DNA from: Oikopleura dioica
Taxonomy: Eukaryota; Chordata; Appendicularia; Copelata; Oikopleuridae
Assembly (NCBI GenBank): GCA_907165135.1
Contig: OU015570.1
Location: 2,755,525-2,819,524, forward strand
DNA: 64,000 bases
Direction of reading: 5' to 3'
Shown here: positions 62,200 to 64,000 of the stretch, one piece after another
How positions within the stretch are numbered: the stretch's first letter is position 1
Layout: each line of letters starts with the position of its first letter
Notes under the pieces: generated by a model
Told to the model about the DNA's origin: nothing
Seen by the model: only the letters and a program-made list of their open reading frames with translations
Databases searched by the model: none
Made by a program: the position numbers and the translations under genes

Positions 62200-64000
62200 A
62201 TGTTTTCTTTCAACAAGCGATCTTTTATGAAGTTCCTTCGCGCACCGCTTATTATTAAGCCTTCCAACACGAAAGTCCGATTCACCGGCTTTTCAAGAGA
62301 ATACCTCGAAACTATCTTAGAGAATTCCGAAGAATGGGAGAAAATTGCAAAGAAACATTCGAGAAACACTTCTGGATTTTATTCAGCGATAATTCCCTAT
62401 CTCGAAGGTATGATACATCTAAGTTATTTTTTCTATCCTCCTTCATAGACATCATCACAAACCAACCAGAACTTGTCTTTGACAATTGCTTGAAAGGAAT
62501 GAAATTGACAAAGAAAAAAAATCAGGTTCGTCGAGACCTTGAGCACTGGTTTCGAATCGAAAACGAGTTTTTTTCGAAGGAAGATTGCGTTACTTTTGCG
62601 GCGAAAGATCTTGGAACCCGATCGACTGGTCTGTCGCAAATATTGAAAACGACTGAAATCAACGAAGACAACAACGACAAAATGAACGAGGCGTTCATTG
62701 AAGATTCTGGTGAGCTTGAGGAAGAATGGATGCCTGAATCAGAAGAAATAATCCAAGAAGATGAAGTTGTCGACAAAATCCAGGAAGCAAATGATGAGCC
62801 GGAACGGGTTAAAGATAAATCGCCGATCACCGATATTTTTCTTCGCAGCGGGAAACTTCCTAGTAACGGAAAAGGTGGTGATAACAGAACTTGGAGTCCC
62901 AAATTTATCAACTTGTCGCTGGAAATGCTTATTAAAGGAGAAACAGCAAGTAGCATCCACAATTTCTTTAAAACGACAGCAAAGTATTATCCCGAGCTTC
63001 TGGGCGAAGAAAAAAGAGTTCCATCGCCTGACTGGTTTGAGCGACTTCGTGATTCATTGAAGTATTTGAACGAAGAGCACACCAAAGATGTCATTCTTAA
63101 AGGCAAACGATTCCACCTCGCAAGTGACGGCGCAGCCATGTTAGATGCATCCAAAACGATTTCAGTCGGGCTGATAGACGAGTCTGGCAAGCTTCATCTC
63201 ATCGGAACCGAGCGTTCGATCGGAGGTACAAGTCAAATAATTGCCGACCAAATGATTGCGATCATAAACAAGACCAGTTTGGGACGAGTCATCGGCGAGA
63301 AGATTGATCTCCTTATGTCTGACCAGCAGTCAGCTCAAATCAACGCAAACGCAATCGTTGCAGAAAAACTGACGCGGGAAATCAACAAGGAAGCACCTCC
63401 ATCACTCTTTTGTGCGATGCACTGCGTTTCGAACTGCGACAAGAACAGCTGTTCTGCGTTAAAAGAGGTCAATGAAGAAGCATTTACCTTACTGGAACTT
63501 GTGAAGAGTGTCTTCGGAAAACCAGAAAAATTTGGGTACGTCCAACAGGATGGTCGCCGATCGCTTCAGCTGCTTCTTAAATACGATTTGGAGAGCACCA
63601 GAACAAAGATTTTCTCTCATGATCTAGGTAACTTCCTTCGAATGATTTTTCTCAATTAATGTTAATAGGCAAGCGCTTCGGTAATGACTGTCGCAACTCG
63701 GGCGCTCTTGTGAGACATTTTCCGACGGTGATGAACGCGACAAAGCACATGATGACAAGAAGTTTTGAGGACAGCAAGTTTCACCAGATCCACAAACTTT
63801 GCTCCGGTCGAGATAATGGGGTTTTGCTCGACGCTGCAACATTGTTCCTGAACTACTGCGCGAACATCAATCATTTCCACAAGAAGATCTCAAAGGTGAA
63901 CAACGAAGCTCTGTCTTTCCTGGGATTGAAAGACTTGTTCCAGTCAGTGATTCAGCGAATGGAGACGATTGTTGATTCAAACGAGCCGTATTCGTGTCTT
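62200..64000 (+). CDS. Transposase-like protein, three exons, open at the window edge
   Basis: Start MFSFNKRSFMKFLRAPLIIK at 62200. GT-AG introns 62408-62448 and 63628-63668 (41 nt each) keep the frame, and the last exon runs off the edge. After an acidic linker comes a block with conserved spacing: FHLASDGAAMLDASKTISVG (first Asp), DLLMSDQQSAQINANAI (second Asp) and SLFCAMHCVSNC, a C-x2-H motif found between the second Asp and Glu of several RNase H-like transposase superfamilies. The final exon has GNDCRNSGALVRHF. More than 530 residues so far. Family not assigned; a domesticated gene is also possible because the reading frame is intact. Confidence 0.6.

Overview
The window is eukaryotic and almost entirely transposable-element DNA. 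Protein-coding stretches are broken by very short GT-AG introns (mostly 38-60 nt). There is no ribosome-binding-site or operon logic, and several families of retroelements and DNA transposons are nested in one another. Tiny introns, compact Ty3/gypsy elements with an extra 3' ORF, Polinton genes and Penelope elements suggest a compact invertebrate genome. An appendicularian tunicate (Oikopleura-like) is my best guess, but this is inference, not proof.

Most of about 1.8-49.4 kb looks like one large, heavily interrupted Polinton/Maverick (polintovirus-like) locus. Seen in order: a decayed protein-primed family B DNA polymerase on the minus strand (1.8-11.4 kb); several unrecognised multi-exon genes (12.4-28.2 kb); a double jelly-roll major-capsid-like gene (28.5-29.8 kb); then a module of adenovirus-type cysteine protease, a small lysine-rich core-like protein, a 122-aa protein, retroviral-type integrase, a charged SR/SD-rich protein, and an A32-type packaging ATPase with a short neighbour. 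This module is tandemly duplicated (29.4-35.0 and 35.0-40.2 kb) with near identity. It is followed by a membrane/coiled-coil protein and a RING-finger protein.

The locus has been hit repeatedly. A TA-flanked pogo/mariner-like element (6.8-10.9 kb), itself carrying a Penelope-like retroelement with candidate hammerhead ribozymes, sits in the polymerase region. Ankyrin-repeat exons split the polymerase palm. A TTAA-flanked element carrying a Ty3/gypsy element lies in an intron of a small gene (19.0-27.6 kb). A 439-bp Mutator-like MITE destroys the protease in copy 1 only. A second Ty3/gypsy element with identical LTRs (42.6-49.3 kb) interrupts an ORF. Both gypsy elements have a CCCH-finger Gag, and in the older one Gag and Pol share a frame separated by a UGA-CUA readthrough context.

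Outside the Polinton-like block: a tyrosine recombinase with an RGG-rich ORF at the left edge (1-1.6 kb); AT-rich DNA with foldback repeats and a hAT-like MITE (49.4-57 kb); a non-autonomous LTR element (57.5-60.3 kb) inserted in an exon; GC-richer tandem repeats (60.8-61.1 kb); and the start of a transposase-like gene running off the right edge (62.2-64 kb).

Gene calls rest on motif reading and intron inference by eye. Functions for proteins without named motifs are unknown.
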